22,980 nt of DNA from Clostridia bacterium (GCA_900759575.1 CAAEVU010000167.1:1-22980); one strand, 5' to 3'. Numbered from the stretch's first letter, positions 1 through 7,696 are shown. Program-made: numbers and translations. The notes: generated by a model from the letters alone, not told the origin.

Positions 1-1
1 C

Positions 2-865
2 GGCATGATCGCCGTCTCTGCCCCTCGGGACCTGCATGGGGCTAGTGTCTATATGGATGTGGTCACTGTGGGGGCCACCATGAACATCATGCTGGCAGCG
101 GTGAAAGCCCGTGGCCTGACGGTGATCGAAAATGCTGCCCGGGAACCCCACATTGTGGATTTGGCCAACTTCCTGAACACCATGGGCGCTGACATCCGGG
201 GTGCCGGTACGGATACCATCAAGATCCATGGCGTACAGAAACTGCGGGGCGCCACCTATTCCATTATCCCCGACCAGATCGAGGCAGGCACCTATATGGT
301 GGCCGCAGCCGCTACCCACGGGGATGTTACCGTGAAAAACGTCACGCCCAAGCATTTGGAATCTATTTCCGCAAAGTTGGTGGAAATGGGCGTTACCGTG
401 GAGGAAGGGGACGACACCGTCCGTGTGGTGTGCGACCGTCCTTTGCGGAAATGCAACGTGAAAACGATGCCTCATCCTGGATTCCCCACGGATATGCAGC
501 CTCAAATCACCACGCTGCTTTCCATTGCCCGGGGGACCAGTATGGTCAATGAGAGCGTATGGGAAAGCAATCGCTTTAAATATGTGGACGAGCTGCGGCG
601 TATGGGCGCCCAGATTACCGTGGATGGGAAAGTGGCCATCGTGGAAGGTGTGGACCATTTGAAAGGCGCACCGGTGCGGGCCTTGGACCTGCGCGCAGGC
701 GCTGCCATGGTCATTGCTGGTTTGGTGGCGGAAGGCACCACCGTGCTGGAGGATATCCAGTATATTGAGCGAGGCTATGAAAATATCGTGGAAAAACTGG
801 TGGACTTGGGCGCGGATATTTACCGCAGCCAGGAGCCTGATCAGGCCATGGATAAGATCGGTTAA
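2..865 (+). CDS. murA: UDP-N-acetylglucosamine 1-carboxyvinyltransferase MurA, 3' part
   Basis: MurA transfers enolpyruvate from PEP to UDP-GlcNAc, the first committed cytosolic step of peptidoglycan synthesis. The reading frame is open from the first bases of the window, so the gene begins upstream; about 287 C-terminal residues of a protein normally near 420 are visible. Family hallmarks seen are VGATMNIMLAAV, the ENAAREPHIVDLANFLN block, the IPDQIEAGTYM segment and PGFPTDMQPQ, whose Asp corresponds to the catalytic base (Asp305 in E. coli). The loop with the PEP-binding Cys lies in the missing N-terminal part, so fosfomycin-relevant residues cannot be judged. Many Firmicutes carry two MurA paralogues; which one this is cannot be told here. 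A hairpin with a T-rich tail follows the stop. Confidence 0.95.
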   Translation, partial: GMIAVSAPRDLHGASVYMDVVTVGATMNIMLAAVKARGLTVIENAAREPHIVDLANFLNTMGADIRGAGTDTIKIHGVQKLRGATYSIIPDQIEAGTYMVAAAATHGDVTVKNVTPKHLESISAKLVEMGVTVEEGDDTVRVVCDRPLRKCNVKTMPHPGFPTDMQPQITTLLSIARGTSMVNESVWESNRFKYVDELRRMGAQITVDGKVAIVEGVDHLKGAPVRALDLRAGAAMVIAGLVAEGTTVLEDIQYIERGYENIVEKLVDLGADIYRSQEPDQAMDKIG

Positions 866-880
866 AAAAAGAGAAAGCTT

Positions 881-918
881 GGGGGCTGCGGCAGGTTATG
901 CGGCAGCTCTTTTGTTTT
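881..918 (+). terminator. Intrinsic terminator after murA
   Basis: GGGCTGC pairs with GCAGCTC around a 13-base loop, followed by TTTTGTTTT. It begins 15 bases after the murA stop and ends before the next ribosome site, so the metallo-hydrolase gene is reached by read-through or from a promoter not recognised here. Confidence 0.6.
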
Positions 919-937
919 GCGGAAAGGAAGAAAGCAT

Positions 938-1720
938 ATGGCCAGACTTTGCCCCTTGTTCAGCGGAAGTTCTGGAAACAGCTATTACATAGGTTCTCGA
1001 AGCGCGGGACTGCTTTTGGACGCGGGACGGAGCGCACGACAGCTTACCCAAATGCTGGGGCGGTGCGGCATCGACCCGTTGGCCATCCAGGGGATACTCA
1101 TCACCCATGAACACAGCGACCATATTGCCGGAGTGCGGGTGTTCGCCAAAAAGTACGGGATTCCCGTATTCGCTTCCCAGGGGACGCTGCTGGCCATGGA
1201 ACCTTCTCTGGAAGGGGTGGAGCGCTGGGTGCTGGATGGCCCCATAGAGCTGGCGGGGATGAAGATCACACCCTTTCCCACGCCTCACGACAGCGCCCAG
1301 TCCTTGGGATTCCGGATCACCACGGCAGATCATCGGGAATTTGCCCTGGCCACGGACTTAGGAGAACTGACCGACTGCGTGAAAGACCATTTGCTGGGAG
1401 CGGAGTTTGTGGTGGTGGAGTCCAACCATGATAAGGAAATGCTGCGGAACGGTCCCTATCCCATCTATCTCAAACGGCGTATTTTGTCGGGCAGGGGTCA
1501 CTTGTCCAATATGGACTGTGCCGGATTTCTCCCAGAGTTGGCAAAGGCAGGCACAAAACGGTTCCTGCTGGCCCATCTCAGCCGGGAAAACAATACGCCT
1601 TCCTTGGCAGGGGAGGCTGCCCTGTCTGCCCTGACCGGGGCAGGGTACCACCAGGGTTCGGATTTTTGGCTGGAAGTGGCTTCCCCGGAAAATGGGGAAG
1701 GGAAAACCATCATCTTTTAG
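938..1720 (+). CDS. Metallo-beta-lactamase-fold hydrolase, WalJ/YycJ type
   Basis: This is a 260-aa cytosolic protein of the metallo-beta-lactamase fold. The zinc-binding signature THEHSDH is at about residues 56-62, after the conserved N-terminal SGSSGNS segment (about 9-15) and LLLDAG. The later HDSAQSLGFRI, TDLG and ESNHD blocks match the remaining metal ligands of YycJ/WalJ-like proteins, which are presumed nucleases or hydrolases linked to the WalRK cell-wall regulon in Bacillus. I chose ATG at 938 because GGAAAGGAAG sits 7 bases upstream; an in-frame TTG at 917 has no such site. The rlmH ribosome site overlaps its stop codon, so the two are probably co-transcribed. The exact substrate is not known from sequence. 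Confidence 0.88.
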   Translation: MARLCPLFSGSSGNSYYIGSRSAGLLLDAGRSARQLTQMLGRCGIDPLAIQGILITHEHSDHIAGVRVFAKKYGIPVFASQGTLLAMEPSLEGVERWVLDGPIELAGMKITPFPTPHDSAQSLGFRITTADHREFALATDLGELTDCVKDHLLGAEFVVVESNHDKEMLRNGPYPIYLKRRILSGRGHLSNMDCAGFLPELAKAGTKRFLLAHLSRENNTPSLAGEAALSALTGAGYHQGSDFWLEVASPENGEGKTIIF

Positions 1721-1731
1721 GAGGAAGGAAC

Positions 1732-2202
1732 GTGCTGGGTGTCAAGTTGATCTGTGTGGGAAAATTGAAGGAGGCCTATTGGCGCCAGGCAGTGGCGGAA
1801 TACGAAAAGCGGCTGCGGCCTTTGTGCAAATGGGAACTCATTGAGCTTCCTGAAGCGCGGCTGCCTTCGGAACCTTCCCAGGCGGAGATCGACGCAGCTT
1901 TGGAGAAGGAGGGGGAAGCCATCCTCCGCCACGCAGCAGGAAAAATATATCCGCTGTGCATTGAGGGCAAAACCATGGATTCCCCAGGGCTTGCCAAACG
2001 ATTGGCAGGCGCCATGCAGTCCCCCGGCGCAGTGAGCTTTATCATTGGGAGTTCGTTTGGGCTTGCCCCGGCTGTAAAAGCCGCAGGGGAGGGAATTTCC
2101 ATGTCTCCCATGACGTTTCCCCACCAGCTTGCCAGAGTGATGCTCTGTGAACAAATCTACCGGGGATTTCAGATCCTGGGGAACACAAAATATCACAAAT
2201 AA
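1732..2202 (+). CDS. rlmH: 23S rRNA (pseudouridine-1915-N3)-methyltransferase RlmH
   Basis: RlmH (YbeA/SPOUT family) uses S-adenosylmethionine to methylate pseudouridine 1915 in helix 69 of 23S rRNA on assembled 70S ribosomes. The GTG start at 1732 is set by AGGAGG 7 bases upstream and gives 156 aa, the normal length. Visible family marks are the N-terminal VGKLKEAYW and YEKRL, the trefoil-knot SAM loop FIIGSSFGL, and the C-terminal LARVMLCEQIYRGFQI ending in NTKYHK. The SAM loop reads IGSSFGL where IGGSxGL is the common form, a mild substitution. The upstream hydrolase gene ends 11 bases before the start. The gene ends at a hairpin shared with the convergent membrane-protein gene. Confidence 0.95.
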   Translation: MLGVKLICVGKLKEAYWRQAVAEYEKRLRPLCKWELIELPEARLPSEPSQAEIDAALEKEGEAILRHAAGKIYPLCIEGKTMDSPGLAKRLAGAMQSPGAVSFIIGSSFGLAPAVKAAGEGISMSPMTFPHQLARVMLCEQIYRGFQILGNTKYHK

Positions 2203-2236
2203 AATGGGCCTCCGGTTTCCCGGAAGCCCATTTTTG
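2203..2236 (+). terminator. Bidirectional terminator between rlmH and the EIIC-like gene
   Basis: ATGGGC and GCCCAT (2204-2209 and 2226-2231) extended by TCCGG/CCGGA form a stem with TTTTT on the right and AAAA on the left, so it can end transcripts from both converging genes. Confidence 0.85.
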
Positions 2237-2249
2237 CGTCGAGAAGGAA

Positions 2250-3329
2250 TTATACGTCCAATTTCATATCGCCGTCTTTGACCCAGCCCAATTTCCGCAA
2301 GCCCAGGTTGATCAACCAGGAGAGCAGGGCAGGGAGCACAAAGCACAGCAGGATCAGTCCAATCCAGTCCATGGGGGTGATGGCGCCTTTCAGCCCATTT
2401 GCCACATCGCTCAACCAACCGTCCACCACGCCAATCTGGCCCACCAGACCGCAGGTACCCATGCCGCTGGAGATGGGAGCGCCGTTCATTTCCAGGTGGA
2501 ACACACAGGTGGCCAGAGGCCCGGTGATGGCCGAAGCCAAGGTGGGAGCGATCCAGATCCGGGGATTCTTGATGATGTTGGGCACCTGGAGCATGGAAGT
2601 TCCCAAGCCCTGGGCCACCAAACCACCCCACTTGTTTTCCCGGAAGCTGATGACAGCAAATCCCACCATTTGTGCGCAACATCCAGCCACGGCAGCGCCG
2701 CCGGCCAGGCCGGTCAGCCCCAGGGCAGCGCAGATGGCCGCACTGCTGATGGGGAGAGTGAGGGCCACGCCTACCAGCACGGAAACAAAAATGCCCATGA
2801 GGAAGGGCTGAAGCTGGGTGGCCCACATGATGAGCTGACCTACCGCAGAAGCGGCAGCACCGATGGGAGGCGCCAGCACATAGGCCAGTAGCGAACCGGA
2901 AAGAATGGTCACCAGCGGGGTGACCAAAATGTCCACCGGAGTCTTTTTGCTCACCAACTTGCCCAGTTCCGCGGCAATGATGGCCAGCACCAAAACCGCC
3001 AGAGGGCCGCCGTCCCCGCCCAGTGTGTTGGAAGCACTTCCCACCGCTGCCAGAGAGAACAGCACCAGCGGCGGTGCTTTTAAAGCGTAGCCAATAGCCA
3101 CCGCCATGGCGGGGCCGGACATGGCCTTGGCGAAGTCGCCAATATCTGTCAGCAGAGGGATTCCCAACTGGCTGCCCAGCGTGGAGATAATGGTGCCGAT
3201 GAGCAGCGATGCGAACAGGCCCTGAGCCATGGCGCTCATGGCGTCCACAAAGTAGAGGTTCAAATAGGACTTGACCGTATCCCAAGCGTTCCCTTTAGGG
3301 GAAGCTGGGGTTTGTTTCGTGTCTTCCAA
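2250..3329 (-). CDS. PTS EIIC-like membrane permease (PTS_EIIC_2 family)
   Basis: This is a polytopic membrane protein of about 359 aa with some ten hydrophobic segments, e.g. GLFASLLIGTIISTLG, LVLAIIAAELG and LILLCFVLPALLSWLI. The blocks FRENKWGGLVAQGLGTSM, QVPNIIKNPRIWI and SSGMGTCGLVGQ are those I associate with the PTS_EIIC_2 group, annotated as PTS sugar-transport subunit IIC. No EIIA or EIIB partner is nearby, so its substrate and whether it really works in a phosphotransferase chain are unknown. I chose TTG at 3329, about nine bases after AAGGG; the frame stays open to 3587, but that N-terminal stretch is Pro/Arg-rich and looks like untranslated leader. Transcription probably starts near 3585 from a TATAAT box. 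Confidence 0.78.
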   Translation of the reverse strand: MEDTKQTPASPKGNAWDTVKSYLNLYFVDAMSAMAQGLFASLLIGTIISTLGSQLGIPLLTDIGDFAKAMSGPAMAVAIGYALKAPPLVLFSLAAVGSASNTLGGDGGPLAVLVLAIIAAELGKLVSKKTPVDILVTPLVTILSGSLLAYVLAPPIGAAASAVGQLIMWATQLQPFLMGIFVSVLVGVALTLPISSAAICAALGLTGLAGGAAVAGCCAQMVGFAVISFRENKWGGLVAQGLGTSMLQVPNIIKNPRIWIAPTLASAITGPLATCVFHLEMNGAPISSGMGTCGLVGQIGVVDGWLSDVANGLKGAITPMDWIGLILLCFVLPALLSWLINLGLRKLGWVKDGDMKLDV

Positions 3330-3589
3330 AAAAATCTTCCCTTCTTCTACAGGAGGGAACGGAGAAAAACCTGGGAGCGGAGTTCCTCCGTTCCTTCTCA
3401 ATGGTTTTTCAGTACCTTTTCCCGCTGCCAGGTACAGGCACGTGATGCGGGATCTATATTGACTATGTTGCCTGGGAAAGATGTCCGTTTTGTGCCTGGA
3501 GATCGCCTGCCGGAGGTCTTCCGGCGTTTTTGGTCGTCTCCAAAGCGCTACTGGCGGTACGCCTGGCCCGGGCCGTTTTGGGTTCAAAG
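3330..3589 (-). ncRNA. Candidate structured 5' leader of the EIIC-like gene
   Basis: About 260 nt lie between the presumed start of transcription and the TTG start codon. On the - strand, TTTGGAGA (3544-3537) pairs with TCTCCAGG (3502-3495), enclosing a 6-bp hairpin GCCGGA/TCCGGC (3525-3520 with 3514-3509). Closer to the gene, a CGGAG stretch can pair either with the nearby CTCCG over a GAA loop or, as GGAACGGAG, with a 9-base partner CTCCGTTCC (3364-3356). The two pairings exclude each other. I do not recognise it as any named riboswitch; it could also be an independent small RNA. Confidence 0.4.
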
Positions 3590-3595
3590 ATTATA
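3590..3595 (-). promoter_or_regulatory. -10 box for the EIIC-like gene
   Basis: A perfect TATAAT lies on the - strand just downstream of the gdhA terminator, which fits a separate transcription unit. No good -35 hexamer is seen 16-18 bases upstream (best TCTTCC or TTCTTC), so either an activator or another sigma factor may be needed. Confidence 0.45.
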
Positions 3596-3670
3596 ATACC
3601 ATATTTCCAAAGGGAAGAAAAGCGCTGGGAGAAAAGTTTTAAGTTCTTCACCTGGGGAGATCCCCACAAC

Positions 3671-3703
3671 AAAAAAGGCACACAAGCTCCTTGCCTGTGT
3701 GCC
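3671..3703 (-). terminator. Intrinsic terminator of gdhA
   Basis: On the - strand GGCACACA (3703-3696) and TGTGTGCC (3684-3677) form a perfect 8-bp stem with an 11-base loop followed by six T. It begins 48 bases after the gdhA stop. Confidence 0.9.
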
Positions 3704-3751
3704 CGTGTTTTTTTGAACGGATCGCCTATGTACGTTCCAGCGTTCCAGTTT

Positions 3752-5083
3752 TTAGATCACGCCCTGAGCCAGCATGGCGTCAGCGACTTTGATAAAGCCG
3801 GCAATGTTGGCGCCCATGACATAGTTCTTGGGATGGCCATACTTCTCGGCAGCCTCGTCGGCGTTCTTGAAGATGTTCTCCATGATGCCCTTGAGCTTTG
3901 CGTCCACTTCCTCGAAGGTCCAGGAGAGACGCTCGCTGTTCTGGGTCATTTCCAGAGCGGAGGTAGCTACGCCGCCAGCGTTGGCTGCCTTGCCGGGAGC
4001 AAACAGTACGCCAGCTTCCTGCAGGATCTTGGTAGCCTCAATGGTGGTGGGCATGTTAGCGCCCTCAGCCACAGCCAGAACACCGTTCTTGACCAGGGTC
4101 TTGGCGTCCTCTTCCAGCAGCTCATTCTGAGTAGCACAGGGCAGAGCAATGTCGCACTTGATGGTCCATACGCCGCGGCCCTCGTGATACTCGGAGTTGG
4201 GACGATAATTCTTGTACTCGGTCAGGCGCTGACGCTTGACTTCCTTGATCTCCTTGATAGCGGCCAGATCGATGCCTTCGGGATCGTACACCCAGCCGGT
4301 GGAGTCGGACATGGTGACAACCTTGGCGCCCATCTGCTGTGCCTTCTGGCAAGCGTAGATGGCCACGTTGCCGGCGCCGGAGATGACCACGGTCTTGCCG
4401 GCGATATCAATGCCGTTCTTCTTCAGCATGGCAGCGGTGAAGTACAGCAGGCCATAGCCGGTAGCCTCGGTACGGGCCAGAGAACCGCCGTAGGTCAGGC
4501 CCTTGCCGGTGAGCACGCCCTCGAAGGCGTTGCGGATGCGCTTGTACTGGCCGAACATGTAGCCGATCTCACGGGCGCCGGTGCCGATGTCGCCAGCGGG
4601 CACGTCGGTGTCGGGGCCGATGTGGCGGAACAGCTCGGTCATAAAGCTCTGGCAGAAAGCCATGATCTCACGGTCGGATTTGCCCTTGGGGTCGAAATCG
4701 GAGCCGCCCTTGCCGCCGCCGATGGGCAGGCCGGTCAGGCTGTTTTTAAAGATCTGCTCAAAGCCCAGGAACTTAATGATGCCCAGGTTGACAGAGGGAT
4801 GGAGCCGCAGGCCGCCCTTGTAGGGGCCAATGGCGGAGTTGAACTGAACACGGAAGCCACGGTTCACCTGAACCTTGCCGTTGTCGTCCACCCAGGGTAC
4901 GCGGAACATGATCTGGCGCTCGGGCTCGGTGATGCGCTCCAGAATGCCGGCGGCCTCATATTGGGGATTTGCCTGGATCACAGGCTCCAAAGAGGTGAGA
5001 ACCTCGGTAGCGGCCTGGATGAACTCAGGCTCGTTGGGATTTTTCTTTTTTAAAAGTTCCAGCTGCTCGCTGACGTAAGACAT
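3752..5083 (-). CDS. gdhA: Glutamate dehydrogenase
   Basis: This 443-aa cytosolic hexameric-type enzyme interconverts glutamate and 2-oxoglutarate plus ammonia. Visible motifs are the substrate region IGPYKGGLRLHPSVN, the catalytic-lysine segment PIGGGKGGSDFDPKGKSD near residue 125, DVPAGDIGTGAREIG, the Rossmann loop SGAGNVAIYA, and the C-terminal ANAGGVATSALEM. ATG at 5083 follows GGAGGG by 8 bases; the in-frame upstream ATG at 5128 lacks a site and lies close to the promoter. MSDSTGWVYD after the second Rossmann strand resembles enzymes that can take NADPH, but cofactor preference is not certain. The gene is monocistronic: promoter at 5141-5169, terminator at 3671-3703. It diverges from purC, placing nitrogen assimilation next to purine synthesis. 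Confidence 0.96.
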   Translation of the reverse strand: MSYVSEQLELLKKKNPNEPEFIQAATEVLTSLEPVIQANPQYEAAGILERITEPERQIMFRVPWVDDNGKVQVNRGFRVQFNSAIGPYKGGLRLHPSVNLGIIKFLGFEQIFKNSLTGLPIGGGKGGSDFDPKGKSDREIMAFCQSFMTELFRHIGPDTDVPAGDIGTGAREIGYMFGQYKRIRNAFEGVLTGKGLTYGGSLARTEATGYGLLYFTAAMLKKNGIDIAGKTVVISGAGNVAIYACQKAQQMGAKVVTMSDSTGWVYDPEGIDLAAIKEIKEVKRQRLTEYKNYRPNSEYHEGRGVWTIKCDIALPCATQNELLEEDAKTLVKNGVLAVAEGANMPTTIEATKILQEAGVLFAPGKAANAGGVATSALEMTQNSERLSWTFEEVDAKLKGIMENIFKNADEAAEKYGHPKNYVMGANIAGFIKVADAMLAQGVI

Positions 5084-5101
5084 AACATTTTCCCTCCATG
5101 C

Positions 5102-5127
5102 TGCAAGTCTGATTTTAAAATCTTGCA
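5102..5127 (-). promoter_or_regulatory. Palindrome in the gdhA 5' untranslated region
   Basis: The 12-bp perfect palindrome GATTTTAAAATC is framed by TGCAAG and CTTGCA, offset by three bases on one side. It lies between the gdhA -10 box and its ribosome site, a place for a roadblock operator or a small RNA hairpin. The binding protein is unknown. Confidence 0.4.
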
Positions 5128-5140
5128 AAATTATAGAGCT

Positions 5141-5169
5141 ATCATACCATAATAGGGTGGATTTTACAA
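5141..5169 (-). promoter_or_regulatory. gdhA promoter
   Basis: TTGTAA and TATGAT on the - strand are separated by exactly 17 bases. The -35 hexamer is part of an inverted repeat that runs to 5186. Confidence 0.75.
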
Positions 5170-5186
5170 GAAAAAATTTGTAAAAT
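5161..5186. promoter_or_regulatory. Inverted repeat over the gdhA -35 box (candidate operator)
   Basis: ATTTTACAA (5161-5169) and TTGTAAAAT (5178-5186) are perfect 9-base inverted copies 8 bases apart, covering the gdhA -35 hexamer. The half-sites have the reverse order to the GlnR/TnrA consensus (TGTnA...TnACA), so that regulator is not supported. Confidence 0.45.
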
Positions 5187-5261
5187 TCTTTTTGCTGTTA
5201 ATTCTAAAAATGTGCTTTTTGTGGTTCTGTTTGCAAGAAAGGAAAATCTTTTGGGAAAAGA

Positions 5262-5290
5262 TTGACATCCAGGCGTATTTTTACTAAAAT
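5262..5290 (+). promoter_or_regulatory. purC promoter
   Basis: TTGACA (5262-5267) and TAAAAT (5285-5290) are spaced by 17 bases, close to the housekeeping sigma consensus. The transcript would carry an 80-base leader. Confidence 0.85.
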
Positions 5291-5322
5291 TGAAACGTAT
5301 GAGACTGTTTGCTGCAAGGTAG

Positions 5323-5346
5323 CCGTTTTTCCCACGGGAAAAACGG
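5323..5346 (+). promoter_or_regulatory. Perfect hairpin in the purC leader
   Basis: CCGTTTTTCCC is followed after AC by its exact reverse complement GGGAAAAACGG, giving an 11-bp inverted repeat that as RNA would be a 10-bp stem with a 4-base loop. It ends 17 bases before the GGAGGT site. No T run follows, so it is not a terminator on this strand; it may control mRNA stability, translation or protein binding. Confidence 0.5.
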
Positions 5347-5378
5347 AAAAATTTCAAGCTTCTGGAGGTCTTGCCATT

Positions 5379-6092
5379 ATGCAAAAGAAAGAACTGCTTT
5401 ACGAAGGAAAAGCCAAGAAGGTCTATTCCACTGAGGACCCCGAGGTCTATATCGTCTCCTATAAGGATGACGCCACCGCTTTCAATGGCCTGAAAAAGGG
5501 CACCATTGTGGGCAAGGGCGTGGTGAATAACGAAATGTCCAACTTCATGTTCCGCAAACTGGAAGAGCAGGGCATCCCCACCCACTACATCCAAGAGCTC
5601 AACGAGCGTGAGACCGCTGTGAAGAAGGTAACCATCGTTCCCCTGGAGGTCATCGTGCGCAATGTGGCTGCTGGCAGCCTTTCCAAGCGTCTGGGCCTGC
5701 CCGAGGGCACCGCTCTGAAGACCCCCGTTCTGGAGTTCAGCTATAAGAACGACGAGCTGGGCGACCCCATGGTCAACGATTACCACATTCTGGCTATGGA
5801 CCTGGCTACCCGGGAAGAGCTGGATACCATCGCTTCTATGAGCTTCAAGATCAACGACTTGATGGTGAAGTTCTTCAAGGGCGTGAACGTGGACCTGATC
5901 GACTTCAAGCTGGAGTTCGGCAAGACTTCCGACGGTACCATCATCCTGGCCGACGAGATCTCCCCCGACACCTGCCGCTTCTGGGATAGCGATACCCATG
6001 AGAAGCTGGACAAGGATCGTTTCCGCCGCGATATGGGCGGTGTGGAAGAGGCCTATGAGGAAATGATGCGCCGTTTGGACCTGCGGAAATAA
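5379..6092 (+). CDS. purC: SAICAR synthetase PurC
   Basis: PurC is the ATP-dependent ligase joining aspartate to CAIR to make SAICAR, the eighth step of de novo IMP synthesis, in the cytosol. The 237-aa product has the family N-terminus LLYEGKAKKVY, the PLEVIVRN and AAGS block (PROSITE-type SAICAR signature), the second signature region around INDLMVKFFKG, and LIDFKLEFG followed by LADEISPDTCRFWD. Length is standard for bacterial PurC. ATG at 5379 follows GGAGGT with 9 bases spacing; the open frame upstream overlaps the promoter and is not coding. The gene has its own promoter and strong terminator, then purB and purA follow on the same strand. Confidence 0.97.
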   Translation: MQKKELLYEGKAKKVYSTEDPEVYIVSYKDDATAFNGLKKGTIVGKGVVNNEMSNFMFRKLEEQGIPTHYIQELNERETAVKKVTIVPLEVIVRNVAAGSLSKRLGLPEGTALKTPVLEFSYKNDELGDPMVNDYHILAMDLATREELDTIASMSFKINDLMVKFFKGVNVDLIDFKLEFGKTSDGTIILADEISPDTCRFWDSDTHEKLDKDRFRRDMGGVEEAYEEMMRRLDLRK

Positions 6093-6093
6093 T

Positions 6094-6160
6094 CACGAGA
6101 CAGTGGGGTCCCGCGGGGAGGGCCATGAACCCATCCCCCGGGGCTCTCTTGTGTTTTTTT
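6094..6160 (+). terminator. Terminator between purC and purB
   Basis: CACGAGA and TCTCTTGTG close a GC-rich hairpin (inner CCCC/GGGG arms) ending in TTTTTTT. Only 38 bases separate it from purB, with no clear promoter between, so purB may depend on partial read-through. Confidence 0.8.
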
Positions 6161-6197
6161 GGGAAATCATTTTGAGAAGAAAGGTTTGGTCTGGAAC

Positions 6198-7631
6198 ATG
6201 GCGAGAGATGTGTACGAATCCCCCTTGTCCGCCCGTTACGCGGACAAGGAAATGAAATATCTGTTTTCCCCGGACATGAAATTCCGCACTTGGCGGAAAT
6301 TGTGGATCGCGTTGGCGGAAGCAGAAATGGAGCTGGGCCTGCCTGTCACCCAGGAGCAGATCGACGAGCTGAAAGCCCATGCCGACGACATCAACTATGA
6401 AGTGGCCCAGGAGCGGGAGAAGATCGTCCGCCACGACGTGATGAGCCATGTTTACGCCTATGGCCAGCAGTGCCCCAAGGCCGCGGGCATCATCCATCTG
6501 GGCGCCACCTCCTGCTATGTGGGAGACAATACGGACATCATTGTGATGACCGAAGCTTTAAAGCTGATCCGTAACAAGATCGTGGGAGTCATCCGCGTGC
6601 TGTCCCATTTCGCGGAGGAATATAAAGACCTTCCCACACTGGCCTTCACCCATTTCCAGCCTGCTCAGCCCACCACAGTTGGCAAGCGTGCCACCCTGTG
6701 GATTCAGGATCTGCTGATGGATCTGGAAGATGTGGAGTACCAGCTTTCCAAAGCGAAACTGCTGGGCTCCAAGGGAACCACCGGTACCCAGGCCAGCTTC
6801 CTGGAGCTGTTTGAAGGCGACCACGAGAAGTGCCGGGAGCTGGATCGGAAGATCGCCCAGAAGATGGGCTATAAGGAGTGCTTCCCCGTTTCCGGTCAGA
6901 CCTACTCCCGGAAGCTGGACAGCCAGATGCTGAACGTCCTGTCCGGCATTGCCCAAAGCGCCGCCAAGTTTTCCAACGACATCCGGTTGTTGCAGCACTT
7001 GAAGGAAGTGGAAGAGCCCTTTGAGAAGGGCCAGATCGGTTCCTCCGCCATGGCCTATAAGCGCAACCCCATGCGCAGCGAGCGTATCGCCTCTTTGTCC
7101 CGGTACGTCATCGCCGACGCGGTGAACCCCGCCATGACTATGGCTGGCCAGTGGTTCGAGCGGACCCTGGACGATTCCGCCAATAAGCGCATCAGCATTC
7201 CGGAAGCGTTCCTGGCAGTGGACGGCATTTTGAACCTGTACAACAACGTGGCCGACGGCCTGGTGGTATACCCCAAGGTGATCCGTCAGCATATGCTGCG
7301 GGAGCTGCCCTTCATGGCCACGGAAAACATTATGATGGACGCGGTGAAGCGTGGCGGAAACCGTCAGGAGCTTCACGAGCGGATTCGGGTCCACTCTATG
7401 GAGGCGGCCCGGGTGGTCAAGGAGCAGGGCGGAGAAAACGACCTGCTGACCCGCATCGCCGGAGATCCCATGTTCGGCGTGACCTTGGAAGAGCTCCACG
7501 ACATTGTGAAGCCGGAGAAATATGTGGGCCGGGCGCCTGTGCAGACTTCCCAGTTCTTGTCGGAAGTGGTTGGCCCGGTGCTGGAGAAATACAAGTTCGT
7601 CGCGGAGGAAAAAGCGGAAATTACCGTGTGA
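6198..7631 (+). CDS. purB: Adenylosuccinate lyase PurB
   Basis: PurB removes fumarate from SAICAR and from adenylosuccinate, acting in both IMP and AMP synthesis. The 477-aa product shows HLGATSCYVGDNTD, the catalytic-histidine region THFQPAQPTTVGKR, and the fumarase/lyase signature GSSAMAYKRNPMRSER near residue 280. The C-terminal third, including DDSANKRISIPEAFL, DGLVVYPKVI and LPFMATENIMM, closely follows the animal ADSL sequence as I remember it, and the length is nearer the human enzyme (484 aa) than B. subtilis PurB (431 aa). ATG at 6198 is preferred; the nearest ribosome site, AGAAAGG, is a rather long 12-13 bases upstream. It is followed 65 bases later by purA, the enzyme that makes its second substrate. 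Confidence 0.96.
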   Translation: MARDVYESPLSARYADKEMKYLFSPDMKFRTWRKLWIALAEAEMELGLPVTQEQIDELKAHADDINYEVAQEREKIVRHDVMSHVYAYGQQCPKAAGIIHLGATSCYVGDNTDIIVMTEALKLIRNKIVGVIRVLSHFAEEYKDLPTLAFTHFQPAQPTTVGKRATLWIQDLLMDLEDVEYQLSKAKLLGSKGTTGTQASFLELFEGDHEKCRELDRKIAQKMGYKECFPVSGQTYSRKLDSQMLNVLSGIAQSAAKFSNDIRLLQHLKEVEEPFEKGQIGSSAMAYKRNPMRSERIASLSRYVIADAVNPAMTMAGQWFERTLDDSANKRISIPEAFLAVDGILNLYNNVADGLVVYPKVIRQHMLRELPFMATENIMMDAVKRGGNRQELHERIRVHSMEAARVVKEQGGENDLLTRIAGDPMFGVTLEELHDIVKPEKYVGRAPVQTSQFLSEVVGPVLEKYKFVAEEKAEITV

Positions 7632-7696
7632 CCGCCGCATAGGAATAGGGGGGAAGCCCCCAGAACTGAATGAAAATCAGAAAGGCTTGAAGTGTT

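Noticed and set aside
1717..3285. 522-codon - strand frame across rlmH and the EIIC-like gene
   Set aside because: Overlaps rlmH in antisense and the membrane gene in another frame; His/Gly/Arg-rich shadow.
3330..3587. N-terminal extension of the EIIC-like protein to 3587
   Set aside because: Pro/Arg-rich and unlike the family, begins almost at the presumed transcription start, and overlaps stem-forming RNA.
3530..5053. 507-codon + strand frame across gdhA
   Set aside because: It is antisense to a clear glutamate dehydrogenase, Gly/Ala/Leu/His-rich without known motifs, and has no ribosome site.
5161..5186. GlnR/TnrA box upstream of gdhA
   Set aside because: Half-sites are in the order TTACA...TGTAA, opposite to TGTnA...TnACA.
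7652..7665. GGGGG/CCCCC hairpin between purB and purA as a terminator
   Set aside because: No T run follows, and purA continues in the same direction within 31 bases.
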